The notes beneath the pieces are model-generated. The model had not been told where the DNA came from, searched no databases, and saw nothing but the letters and a program-made list of their open reading frames with translations. DNA of 64,000 nt, taken from the NCBI GenBank assembly GCA_963920575.1, contig OY986972.1:10242010-10306009 (forward strand), given 5' to 3'. A program made the translations under genes and the position numbers. Positions 34,588 to 44,831 of the stretch are shown here, one piece after another. The DNA comes from Narthecium ossifragum (Eukaryota > Streptophyta > Magnoliopsida > Dioscoreales > Nartheciaceae). Each line of letters begins with the position of its first letter. Position 1 is the first letter of the stretch.

Positions 34588-34604
34588 CTGGGTTACCTCC
34601 CAGG
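34588..34604 (-). other. conserved GGG/CCC hairpin motif, element G
   Basis: CTGGG pairs with CCCAG around TTACCT, then 'gaagcgcgtaattttacgtc'. One outer pair is lost compared with D. Confidence 0.7.
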
Positions 34605-34821
34605 AAGCGCGTAATTTTACGTCTTTCGCTAGATGAGCCTAAAAAGATCAGTTATAGCATAGGTCCGTCAGCTCGACGGACTCAATAACATCACTGTGAG
34701 CTATGTCCTCCACATAGGGTTTTAATCTATGACCATTAACAGTAAATATTTCATTTGTGTGCGGATGACGAATTTCTATAGTGCCATGTGGAAATACTCT
34801 ATTTATAATAAAAGGGCCTGA

Positions 34822-35140
34822 TCATCTAGAACATAATTTACCTTGGAAAAGATGCAATTTAGCATTGAAAAGCCAAATTTTCTGCCCGACATCAAAAGTC
34901 CTCCGTGAAATATGTTTATCATGGAAGGACTTTGTTTTATCTTTATAAATTTTGGAATTCAAATATGCCTCATTGTGAATTTCTTCAAGTTCACATAAAC
35001 TAAGTTTCCTATATGTTGTGATGGCATTGGTATCAGTATTGAGCTTTTTAATGACCCACATAGCTCGATGTTCTAATTCTACGGGCAAATGACAAGGTTT
35101 ACAAAAAACTAATCAATATGGGGACATAGAGGGAAGGGGA
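34822..35140 (-). pseudogene. element G integrase C-terminal fragment
   Basis: An 88-codon frame reads LPVELEHRAMWVIKKLN in part and DVGQKIWLFNAKLHLFQGKL, which parallels element D's integrase residues closely but not identically. Upstream text (MSPY) continues to about 35127 and then similarity ends. The catalytic core is absent. Confidence 0.85.
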
Positions 35141-36184
35141 GTGAGTAAACACAACATTCAAAACTATATCCTTACTCTTATGCAAGTGGTTATCACTTTA
35201 CATGATTTGAGTATAAAAAGAGGAATGCCCATGTGAGTAATTGAAACCTTCCTTCCACATCTAAATATCAAGACCTCTTAACCAAAAGAAGAATTCAGAA
35301 AAAGCACTGAAAAATTCATAATTCAGAAAACGAGTTGGAAATCAGATAAGCTCCTTTAAGATAACTTGTCAACGAACCAAACTATGCATATCAGAAGAAA
35401 ATCCAGCTGCGAAAGATGTATCATACATGATGAAATGCTTCCTCTCAGCTTGTTTATTCCAAGTATTGAAGGGCATAATCAATGTAAAAATAAGTCAGTT
35501 GGATTATTAATTTTCATGGAACTAGATCTAGTATATCAGACTATCGATAATTTCCACAAATGAGAACCATCTTTAATTGTCAGTAACCATCTCCAATTCT
35601 TCACATAAACAACACCTTCTTTTCTCTTCCCAAGCACCTCCCCTTTTTCTCCCAATACCAACTAATTATGCACAAAGAATCACTAGACAAGAGATAAGTA
35701 GCAATTAAGATCAGAACCAATTTCCAAAAAATTTAATTTCCTCAACCCAGCCCTATATACCAATAAACAGAGCACTAGACAAGAGATAAGTAGCAAATAA
35801 GAACAGAGACAATTCAAAAATTCCAATCTCCTCAACCCATCCACCTCTTAACAATATGCAGCCAAAAACCCACGTCTAGAGCACCATAACAGAGTATCAA
35901 CTCTAATCCAGAACATACATAAAGGTCTACAAATGCTTCAATAGAACAACAATAACAAGACACCAATTGCCTAAGAACTCCAACGTTATGAACAACAATA
36001 GATACCCACATTGAAAAACATCCCTAGAATGCAAAATAAAGTACCGCCATTTAATCCGAATAACCCCAAGAAGAAGGGTTTCCTCTATAAGGTCAAAGGT
36101 GCCAAATATTGGATGACTAGATGGTCTAAAAATCTCTATCTCACAGCCTATGCATAACTTCTATTACATCAACGACCAAGCCTC
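35141..36184. other. no gene recognised; probable host intergenic sequence
   Basis: AT-rich, without long reading frames, transposon termini or repeats that I recognise. It lies between the truncated end of element G and the copia target site, and continues after 47127 once the copia element is removed. Confidence 0.5.
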
Positions 36185-36189
36185 CAGTG

Positions 36190-37215
36190 TGTTAGCTCAG
36201 ATATTGTTTTGATGATGTCAATATATATTTGATGATAAAACAATGATTTAATATTATTATCCTTTAATTTGGAAAGCATTAAAATCATATTTAATGAGTT
36301 TTTGTACTGACGGTCGATGCGACAGACGATGCATGGATCGACCATGGGGAATGGTGGTTGATGCGTGGATCGGCCGCGGAAGTTGTTCTTGGGAAAATAG
36401 GCTGACGGTCGATGTGACGGTCGATGGACCGATTGACCGTGGCCTATGTGACTTGGCTCAAAGGAGCGACGGTCGATCGGTGCATCGACCCTGGGAAGCG
36501 GTTTTCGCAACAGAGCCTGACGGACGATGTCACGGTCGATGGGACGGTCGACCGTGAGGCTTTACAGTCGATAGGTGGATCGACCGTGGCTCAAGGAAAG
36601 CCTGGCGGATAATGTCACGGACGATGCGACGGTCGACCGTGAGCCCAGAAAAGAGCCGTTAAAGAGCCGTTGCAGGAACAGAAACTAGCCGTTGGGAGGC
36701 TATTTGGAGGGCTTTGAAGCTCAGCTATAAAAGGGAAGTTGTAGCAAACTTGGCTGGGACTTAGAGGGAGCTAAGGGATTATTGTAATCATATTCTAGCA
36801 AGTTTCTATCTCTTATTAGTGAGCTTAACCTTTGTAAAACTACTTCAAGTGTGAATTAGACTTTGAGAGAAATATCTTAGAGAGATATTAGAGTGATTGT
36901 AAAGTTGCCAAGCACTCGTAAGCTTGGTGGATAGGTTGCCAAGCACCCGGAAGCTTGGTGGACAACTTGTAAGAGGTCTTGCAAGTAGTGGAACCTCAAG
37001 GAGGACCTTGAGTGAAGTGGACGTAGGTAAGGTTTGCTGAACCACTATAAATCTGATGCAATCTCTCTAACTCTCATCTCATATCCCTTGTTCAAATATA
37101 ATATCTGCTCTTATCTTTAGGAAGCATATGATTTAATTAGACTCATCCTATTTAGATTTCCTTGATTGATTTTAACGTATAAAGCCTAAGATAAATCCCC
37201 CCTCTTAGAGCTTCA
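36190..37215 (+). repeat. copia 5' LTR
   Basis: 1026 bp. TATAAAAG at 36726-36733 and a GTCGAC/GTCGAT-rich palindromic array (36305-36640) directly upstream. Confidence 0.92.
36305..36640. repeat. GGTCGACC/GGTCGAT palindrome array in copia LTR
   Basis: Repeated words such as ACGGTCGACCGTG, ACGGTCGATGGACCGA and GGATCGACC end about 90 bp before the TATA box. Repeated in the 3' LTR at 46215-46545. Confidence 0.85.
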
Positions 37216-37217
37216 AT

Positions 37218-37229
37218 TGGTATCAGAGC
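37218..37229 (+). other. copia primer-binding site, initiator tRNA-Met
   Basis: TGGTATCAGAGC two bases after the LTR end, the standard plant copia primer site. Confidence 0.93.
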
Positions 37230-37278
37230 TAGGTCTCTATTTTTGTGGTGTAACAGCCCTTACAGGATCCTAAATCAA

Positions 37279-37803
37279 GATGGAAATCATAGAGGGACAA
37301 TCTACCAATAGGCCATCTACTTTAATGGAATAAATTACACCTATTGGAAAACCAAAATGGAAATTTTCATTCAATTCATGGACTATGATGCATGGTTGAT
37401 AATAGAATATGGAGATTCTATTCCTTTAAAAACCATTGAGGGAAAAGAAGTTCCAAAAGCTAAGAATGAATATATTCCTGCTGATTTTAGGAAACTCCAA
37501 GTAAATGCAAAGGCTAAAAACTTTCTATTTTGTGCCCTTAGCCTAGATGAATTCAATAGAATTTCTGCATATAAAACGACTAAGGAGATATGGGAAAAAC
37601 TTGAAGTTATCTATGAGGGAACAAGCTGAGTTAAGGAGTCTAAGATTAGAATGCTTGTTAATGATTATGAGCTATTCTCTATGAAGGATGATGAGAATAT
37701 AAATGAGATGTTTACTCGCTTTACCGATATTATAAATATTCTTGATTCTCTTGGTAAAAGCTATTCCAGTGATGGGATGGTAAGAAAGATCCTTAGGTGC
37801 CTA
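37279..37803 (+). pseudogene. copia gag, N-terminal part
   Basis: Starts MEIIEGQS. A one-base frame disruption near 37320 shifts into INYTYWKTKMEIFIQ, the conserved start of copia gag (DUF4219-like). It continues VNAKAKNFLFCALSLDEFNR and TTKEIWEKLEVIYEGTS, then a TGA at about 37627. MLVNDYELFSMKDDENINEM and LGKSYSSDGMVRKILRCL follow and are cut by element B. The second half resumes at 44832. Gag forms the particle, and this copy is non-functional. Confidence 0.88.
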
Positions 37804-37804
37804 C

Positions 37805-39477
37805 TGATGAATAAATTTTATATCTCGCAAGTATACGAATCGGTGCAATCAGTATAGTAGCAAGACGAGTATCGTACCCACAGAGATTTGTAGAGATTAT
37901 TAGAGTAAAACGCTAAAGAACAGAAAAGAAAGAAAATAAGGAAGGGAAAATAAGAAATATGATGTCTCGAAAATAGATGACCTAATAACGAAATAAGAAA
38001 ACGATAGAAATATGATGGATGGATACTAAGGTTCCGATTTCACCATAACATCCTCATTCTATGCATTGGATCAATAAAGATCTCAGTTTAATTCCAAGGG
38101 CTCGTTCTTCCGGTATGATGATCCGTTCGGCCGCGGTCTTCACCAAGTACCCTCAATTAACCCTAGCTAATGAACCCATAACTAAGTGTTAACCAAGAAT
38201 CCATTAAGCTCTGATGAACAATTATGAACCAAGACTACTCTTAGCTTGAACCCGGCCTCGACATAAACTCATTCATTCATAGATCCTGCAAGATTAGGGA
38301 ATGAACCCTCGCCCAATCTCACATACAACAATCTATAATACTTCTATTGGCCACATAAAGGTATTTAAGATCTCAGTTATAATAATGAATGAAACAAGGA
38401 AAATAAACTGATAAAATAATCATGATCCAATAACATAGAATGATTCAGTTAGGGCTATATCGCTACCTTAGAAAAGAAACTAGCCACTCATGTTCACCAT
38501 GAGGGCAACAAAACTAATGAAGAAATAAAGAAAAAATAAGAAAAGAAAACCAAGCCTGGAACCCTTCTCCTCGCCTCCAAACGCTGCCAAAAAGTCCTCC
38601 TCAAACCCTAAAAAGAGTCATATTTATAGGCCCAAGTGTCTCCATCCACGGATTAGATCTAAACCGTTGATTTTCTTCACTGGGAAAGTCGGATCGATCG
38701 AACTTTAGGTGTTGGATCGATCCCTCGCATTAAAACTTCAACTTCTGACTTCGCCCGTGTCCGATCGATCGGACTAAGGGTGTCGGATCTATCGGTTTCA
38801 TAAAAATCCTCCGTCTCTGGCTATTCCCGAGTCCGATCGATGGATGGATCGATCGAACTGTGTTCCTCTAGAAAGCAAACGTTCTATCAACCTTTAATTC
38901 CCAAGTCCGATCGATCGGACTATGGGTGTTGGATCGATCAGTTGCGCAAAAATCCGCTGTTTTTGGCTATTCCCGAGTCCGATCGATCGGACTTTAGGTG
39001 TCCGATCGATCGGACCCCTTAGGAGGGATGGAGGGATCGATCGGATCCTTTATGACTGAAAAATATATGTTCTGTCACGTTTTTGCGTAGTCCGATCGAT
39101 CGGCGGATCAATCGGACTTCCAGCTTATTTTCTGTTCTGCCATTCAGACTGCGACATCGGTGCTAAAAGTGCCGTAACTTTCTCTAGGAAACTCGGAATC
39201 ATGAACCGTAAAATTCTCCAAAATCTAGACTTCAAGAGCTTTCCAACCATATATGGAACATTATCTGGTTCTTCATGAGCAAGTACAGATTAATTTTTGA
39301 AGTTGATCCATATACTCTTTTCAGCTTCTTTTAGCCCCAATTTCCTACATTTTCCAAACAACCATGTGAAGCAACATATAGATGTAAAAATAGTAATAAA
39401 AATGTTGATTAAGGATAATAATCTAGCAATTGAGATGGTTATAAGGCTGTTCAGAGTGCACTTTCATGCACTCATCA
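37805..39477 (-). repeat. element B 3' LTR
   Basis: 1673 bp. TATAAATA on the minus strand at 38621-38628; palindrome array at 38690-39115 upstream of it. Confidence 0.9.
38690..39115. repeat. CCGATCGATCGG palindrome array (element B LTR)
   Basis: Perfect CCGATCGATCGG at 38761, 38907, 38979 and 39002, with several nearby variants such as GGATCGATC. The same array is in the other LTR at 44040-44475. Confidence 0.88.
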
Positions 39478-39512
39478 CACCCCCAAACCAGCTTATTGCT
39501 AGTCTCGAGCAA
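39478..39512 (-). promoter_or_regulatory. element B polypurine tract and adjacent hairpin
   Basis: GGTTTGGGGGTG on the minus strand before the 3' LTR. TTGCT/AGCAA pair at 39496-39512. Confidence 0.7.
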
Positions 39513-39875
39513 TTCAAAGCGCATAGAATATAATTAAGCACACTAACGGTTCAAGGATGTAGACATGCATGATAAAAATTCTACCTTATCAAGTCGATAG
39601 TGTTTTATGCAGTACAGAGCATGGAAACTTCTTATACTCATACACATACTATCAACACATGAAATCAACTTCTACACATCAAACATGCTAATCACCATCC
39701 AGAAGAACACATGTGACGTGACAAATAAATGTTACGTGCAGAAGCAACTGCTACCCACCATTAGTCCAAACACACTACTATCTTCATGACCAATCATCCA
39801 ACCCTCGCACTTTAAGTACAGCATGCTCTTTCCTTCTTCTTTTTTCTTTTCAACTATTAGACACTTTGCCTTTTT

Positions 39876-40017
39876 ACGCGAGCACTCTCTGCTTCTTGAG
39901 GCGCAGAGACCCGGTTACTTAGCAAAACACTTAATAGTTTTTTTTTATAGCTATAAGTGGCTCTACCTTTTTACGCGAGCTTTCTGCTTCCTGAGGCAAG
40001 AACACCCGGTTACTCAG
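39876..40017 (-). other. tandem structured motif (two copies), element B
   Basis: Copy 39876-39922: 'acgcgagc', hairpin TCTCTGC/GCAGAGA (39886-39892 with 39903-39909), 'acccggttacttag'. Copy 39973-40017: a weaker hairpin with one bulge, then 'acccggttactcag'. They stand at the same relative place as the motifs in A, G and D, with unrelated stem sequence. Confidence 0.68.
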
Positions 40018-40614
40018 TAGATCACTTAATAGTTGTTTAGGCACAGCTTGATCAAGCTCCAGAACTTTTTCTCTTTTTTTTCTTTTTTTTTCTGCATGCA
40101 ATACTCATCACTAGCTAATGCTGAAATCATGGTCTAGGTTGACAATAGCATGCTCATTCCTTTGGTAGGTATAATTATCACTGCACATAAAGTGTCCGTG
40201 TGTAAGTCACATGATATTCTACCTTCATGTTATCACGCATGCAATCCATGTATAGGCCAATCCATATGGAAGCAACATGTATAATACGTATAAGAATTTC
40301 AGCTCATGTACAATTTAACACTATTATACCCATAAGGTAGCATGCAATACTCAATGAATGTCTACACCCCCCAACCTGAAATCAACATTGTCCTCAATGT
40401 GTGCATTTATCCAATAAAAATATGTAGGAGGTGGCTATCCAAAAATTTCCAGAGAAAGAGGAGATATAGAAAATTTAAATAAGAAAGAGGCCACCTGATA
40501 GAGTAAGCGAACCTCTCCTCAAGGATCCTCAGGGTGGCTGAACTCCTAAAAGAAAAACACAAGAGAAAACATAAAACTGAAAACTAAAACTTAAACTTAA
40601 AAACAGGTTACCTT

Positions 40615-40632
40615 GGTGGGTTGCTTCCCACC
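40615..40632 (-). other. conserved GGG/CCC hairpin motif, element B
   Basis: GGTGGG pairs with CCCACC around TTGCTT, followed by 'cagcgctttatttaacgtct'. It lies 50 bp past the end of the gag-protease ORF. Confidence 0.75.
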
Positions 40633-40681
40633 CAGCGCTTTATTTAACGTCTAGGCAAGATGTACTGCAAAACCTTAAGAT

Positions 40682-43120
40682 TCAGCCAGGTTCGTATGGC
40701 TGTAATGCTTCAAGCGGTGCGAAGACCTCCTTTGCTCTCTTATAACTGTGCAAGTCATCCTTCGCCATCGGCAAATCCAGTTCCAGTGTAGTCTTCACTT
40801 GCTCCTGCTTGAAATTAGAGAACACCAATGAATCTACAACATCTATTGAGAAGCAATCAAAAGAGTTTGAAGGATAGGACATAGACTCAAACAATTTAAA
40901 TTCAACAGTTTCACCTAAAACTGTCATGCTAAGCTTACCATCCTTCACATTAATTATAGTTTCAGCTGTAGCCATGAATGGACGTCCCAGCAAAATAGGT
41001 AACTTTCTATCATTCAACGGTGCATCATCCATATCCAATATCACAAAATCAGCAGGGATAATTAACTTATCAACTTGTACTAAGATGTCTTCTACAATGC
41101 CTAATGGATATTTAATTGAACGATCTGCAAGTTGTGAAGACATAGTAGTAGGTTTTAATTCACCCACATCTAACTGACGGAAAACAGAGTAAGGCATCAA
41201 ATTAACACTAGCTCCTAAATCAAGCATTGCCTCCCCTATTTTTGTATCACCAATAGTAATATTAATGTTAAAACTCCCTGGATCCTTAAGCTTGGGTGGA
41301 AGCTTCCTTTGTAGAACCGCGCTTGCCGTCTCTGAAACCATCACCTTTTCATGAGGTTCATACTTACGTTTAGAAGTACGTAGTTCCTTGAAGAACTTTG
41401 GAAAGGCTGGTATTTTCCTAATCACATCAAGCAATGGTAAGTTCACATTAACCTTAGATAGAATATCATAAATTTCAGAATATGACTTATCCATTTGGGC
41501 TTTCTTCAGGCGGCCTGGAAAAGGAATTGGTGGCACATATGGTGGAGGATTGCTGTGATGAACCTCTGGAACTGAATTTGCTCTCTTTTCATGATCAAAA
41601 GCTGATGTGGCCGGCGGTGGCCTCTTCGAGGGCTCTTCCATCTCGACTTCCTCAATTTTATCATCACTACACATATCAGTAACTTCAGCATTAATATTAT
41701 TATCAATTATCTTACCTGCCCGAAGAACAGTAACTGCATTGGCTTGCTCAGGTTGGCTTGGAAATCTGCCTGGAACATGGGCTCTTACAGCATCAGCAAG
41801 TTGTCCCACTTGAACTTCCAACTTCCCAACAGATGCTTCCAACTTCCCAACAGATGCTACAACATTCTTTAGTACCGCATCATGTTGAGCAATGGCTGCA
41901 TCTTGTCGAGCAATGGCTAAATCTTGTTTTTCCATCTTTGAATCTATTTTCTGCATAATAGCTAACATAGTCGCTTCCAAAGACGACTTAACAGGTGGGT
42001 TAGACTGATTAGCAGTCGGCATACTAGCATTAGCAGTATTTTTCCATGAAAAATTCGGATGCTCCCTCCAACCAGGATTGTAAGTATTTGCATAAGGGTC
42101 AAATCTAGGTCTCGGGTTATAAGCATTCATCAAATTAGCTTGTTCTTGCACATATTCAGGAAATTCACTACCAGAAGGACATGAATCAAACCTATGACCA
42201 ACAACATTGCAAATTGAACAAACCTCAACCGGTTTTGCTTGTATGGACATCATAGCGTCTATCTTCTTGTTAAGGGCTGCAATCTGCCTTGCCGTGTCGT
42301 CGTTCTGGTTCAGCTCATAGATGCCTCTCGCCTTATTCCTCGTGTCCCTCTGCTGCGAGTTAGATCCTAGCATCTCATAGATTTCATATGCCTCCGGTGG
42401 TGTCCTTTTAAACATCGCTCCACCTGCAGCATTATCTGCCATAGTCTGACATGAAAGATTCAGTCCATCATAAAAATATTGCATCTGATTTTCTAAAGAA
42501 TAATTATGATGTGGACATTGCATCAAAAGCATTTTAAATCTATCCCATGCTTCATGGAATGGTTCTCCATCAGCTTGCTGAAAATTTGGAATTTGTCTTC
42601 TCAAGTTAGTAGTCATGGCATGAGAATAAAATTTACTAACAAACTTGTTATAAATTGCATCCCAAGTAGTGAGTGATCCAGGAGGCAACGACATCAACCA
42701 TCTCTTCTCTTTATCTTTAAGAGTATAGGGAAAACATCGCATCCTCAATTGATCTTCAGTAATGCCACCTAGAGGAAAAGTCTGAATAGTAGCATAATAA
42801 TCTTTCACAAAAGTTAGTGCATCCTTAGAAGGTAAACCATGAAATTCAGGGAGCATTGAAAAATGTAGATTTTTAAGTTCATAATTCCTAGCCTCTGCTT
42901 GTAATGCGATGCACGAAGGTGAGGTAGAAATAGTAGGCCTCGCGTACTCCTCCAAAGGACGTACATTGTTATTAAGCGCCATCTCCTCTTGTTCCTCCTC
43001 TTGAACCCCTAGATCTGATGTGGACAGGCTGTCTTTGTTAGATCTTTTCTTCCAATCAATTTGATCTACTTTATCGTTCAAGGGCAACAACTTTTCTTTC
43101 CGTGATCGGCGACCTTGCAT
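40682..43120 (-). CDS. element B gag-protease polyprotein, 812 codons, intact
   Basis: Opens MQGRRSRKEKLLPLN just 26 bp from the primer site, so the start is well placed. Residues about 90-220 are the retrotransposon gag domain (FSMLPEFHGLPSKDALTFV, FPYTLKDKEKRWLMSLPPGS, DAIYNKFVSKFYS, DGEPFHEAWDRFKMLL). A zinc-knuckle-like CSICNVVGHRFDSCP lies near residue 300. Residues about 385-460 form a heptad-like stretch with repeated VGKLEASVGKLEVQVGQLAD, probably a coiled coil for particle assembly. A retropepsin follows near residue 640 (AMLDLGASVNLMPYSVFRQ), with its flap-side match LPILLGRPFMATAETII. The frame has no stop or shift and ends at a natural stop shortly before the untranslated 3' region. 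Reverse transcriptase, RNase H and integrase are absent, so they must come from a relative. Confidence 0.93.
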   Translation of the reverse strand: MQGRRSRKEKLLPLNDKVDQIDWKKRSNKDSLSTSDLGVQEEEQEEMALNNNVRPLEEYARPTISTSPSCIALQAEARNYELKNLHFSMLPEFHGLPSKDALTFVKDYYATIQTFPLGGITEDQLRMRCFPYTLKDKEKRWLMSLPPGSLTTWDAIYNKFVSKFYSHAMTTNLRRQIPNFQQADGEPFHEAWDRFKMLLMQCPHHNYSLENQMQYFYDGLNLSCQTMADNAAGGAMFKRTPPEAYEIYEMLGSNSQQRDTRNKARGIYELNQNDDTARQIAALNKKIDAMMSIQAKPVEVCSICNVVGHRFDSCPSGSEFPEYVQEQANLMNAYNPRPRFDPYANTYNPGWREHPNFSWKNTANASMPTANQSNPPVKSSLEATMLAIMQKIDSKMEKQDLAIARQDAAIAQHDAVLKNVVASVGKLEASVGKLEVQVGQLADAVRAHVPGRFPSQPEQANAVTVLRAGKIIDNNINAEVTDMCSDDKIEEVEMEEPSKRPPPATSAFDHEKRANSVPEVHHSNPPPYVPPIPFPGRLKKAQMDKSYSEIYDILSKVNVNLPLLDVIRKIPAFPKFFKELRTSKRKYEPHEKVMVSETASAVLQRKLPPKLKDPGSFNINITIGDTKIGEAMLDLGASVNLMPYSVFRQLDVGELKPTTMSSQLADRSIKYPLGIVEDILVQVDKLIIPADFVILDMDDAPLNDRKLPILLGRPFMATAETIINVKDGKLSMTVLGETVEFKLFESMSYPSNSFDCFSIDVVDSLVFSNFKQEQVKTTLELDLPMAKDDLHSYKRAKEVFAPLEALQPYEPG

Positions 43121-43145
43121 TCACTACAAATAAACTCTAATCAAA

Positions 43146-43163
43146 TCCCCGGCAACGGCGCCA
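43146..43163 (-). other. element B primer-binding site, tRNA-Asp
   Basis: Perfect 18-base match to the 3' end of plant tRNA-Asp, six bases from the 5' LTR. Confidence 0.9.
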
Positions 43164-43169
43164 AAAACT

Positions 43170-44831
43170 TGATGAATAAATTTTATATATCGCAAGTATA
43201 CGAATTGGTGCAATCAGTATAGTAGCAAAACGAGTATCGTACCCACAGAGATTTGTAGAGATTATTAGAGTCAAACGCTAAAGAACAGAAAAGAAAGAAA
43301 ATAAGGAAGGGAAAATAAGAAATATGAAGTCTCGAAAATAGATGACCTAATAACGAAATAAGAAAACGATAGAAATATGATGGATGGATACTAAGGTTCC
43401 GATTTCACCATAACATCCTCATTCTATGCATTGAATCAATAAAGATCTCAGTTTAATTCCAAGGGCTCGTTCTTCCGGTATGATGATCCGTTCGGCCGCG
43501 GTCTTCACCAAGTACCCTCAATTAACCCTAGCTAATGAACCTATAACTAAGTGTTAACCAAGAATCCATTAAGCTTCGAAGAACAATTATGAACCAAGAA
43601 TACTCTTAGCTTGAACCCGGCCTCGACATAAACTCATTCATTCATACATCCTGCAAGATTAGGGAATGAACCCTCGCCCAATCTCACATACAACAATCTA
43701 TAATACTTCTATTGGCAAGATAAAGGTATTTAAGATCTCAGTTATAATAATGAATGAAACAAGGAAAATAAACTGATAAAATAATCATGATCCAATAACA
43801 TAGAATGATTCAGTTAGGGCTACATCGGTACCTTAGAAAAGAAACTAGCCACTCATGTTCACCATGAGGGCAACAAAACTAATGAAGAAATAAGAAAAGA
43901 AAACCAAGCCTGGAACCCTTCTCCTCGCCTCCAAACGCTGCCAAAAAGTCCTCCTCAAACCCTAAAAAGAGTCATATTTATAGGCCCAAGTGTCTCCATC
44001 CACGGATTAGATCTAAACCGTTGATTTTTTTCACTGAGAAAGTCGGATCGATCGAACTTTAGGTGTTGGATCGATCCCTCGCATTAAAACTTCAACTTCT
44101 GACTTCGCCCGTGTCCGATCGATCGGACTAAGGGTGTCGGATCAATCGGTTTCATAAAAATCCTCTGTCTCTGGCTATTCCCGAGTCCGATCGATGGATG
44201 GATCGATCGAATTGTGTTCCTCTAGAAAGCATACGTTCTATCAACCTTTAATTCCCAAGTCCGATCGATCGGACTATGGGTGTTGGATCGATCGGTTGCG
44301 CAAAAATCCGCTGTTTTTGGCTATTCCCGAGTCCGATCGATCGGACTTTAGGTGTCCGATCGATCGGACCCCTTAGGAGGGATGGAGGGATCGATCGGAT
44401 CCCTTATGACTGAAAAATATATGTTCTGTCACGTTTTTGCGTAGTCCGATCGATCGGCGGATCAATCGGACTTCCAACTTATTTTCTGTTCTGCCATTCA
44501 GACTGCGACATCGGTGCTAAAAGTGCCGTAACTTTCTCTAGGAAACTCGGAATCATGAACCGTAAAATTCTCCAAAATCTAGACTTCAAGAGCTTTCCAA
44601 CCATATATGGTACATCATCTGGTTCTTCATGAACAGGTATAGATTAATTTTTGAAGTTAATCCATATACTCTTTTCAGCTTCTTTTAGCCCCAATTTCCT
44701 GCATTTTCCAAACAACCATGTGAATCAACATATAGATGTAAAAATAGTAATAAAGATGTTGATTAAGGATAATAATCTAGCAATTGAGATGGTTATAAGG
44801 CTGTTCAGAGTGCACTTTCATGCACTCATCT
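43170..44831 (-). repeat. element B 5' LTR
   Basis: 1662 bp, TATAAATA on the minus strand at 43975-43982, palindrome array 44040-44475. Confidence 0.9.

Larger units (their letters stand above)
11556..35140 (-). mobile_element. element G internal region: old Athila-like element split by later insertions
   Basis: G's own sequence is 11556-11684, 14866-17341 and 34251 to about 35140. It holds, in plus order, the polypurine tract, structured repeats (15270-15382), an acidic ORF (16350-16985), a palindrome-rich spacer split by element D, the conserved GGG/CCC hairpin (34588) and the C-terminal part of integrase. The rest of pol, gag, the primer site and the 5' LTR are missing, because G stops abruptly inside integrase near 35140. 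D's duplication CGGTT and the Tekay element's TCTGG duplication restore continuous G text. Confidence 0.7.
37805..44831 (-). mobile_element. element B: non-autonomous Athila-like element with intact gag-protease
   Basis: LTRs at 37805-39477 and 43170-44831 start TGATGAATAA and end ACTCATCA (last base changed in the right copy). The target site is CCTAC on the left and TCTAC on the right, a duplication with one mismatch. Removing the element joins the two halves of copia gag in frame. A perfect tRNA-Asp primer site (43146-43163) gives minus orientation. Only gag and protease are encoded. Between the ORF end and the 3' LTR there is 1.2 kb of untranslated sequence with structured motifs and no polymerase. 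LTR differences are few by eye, so it is the younger of the large elements. Confidence 0.9.
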
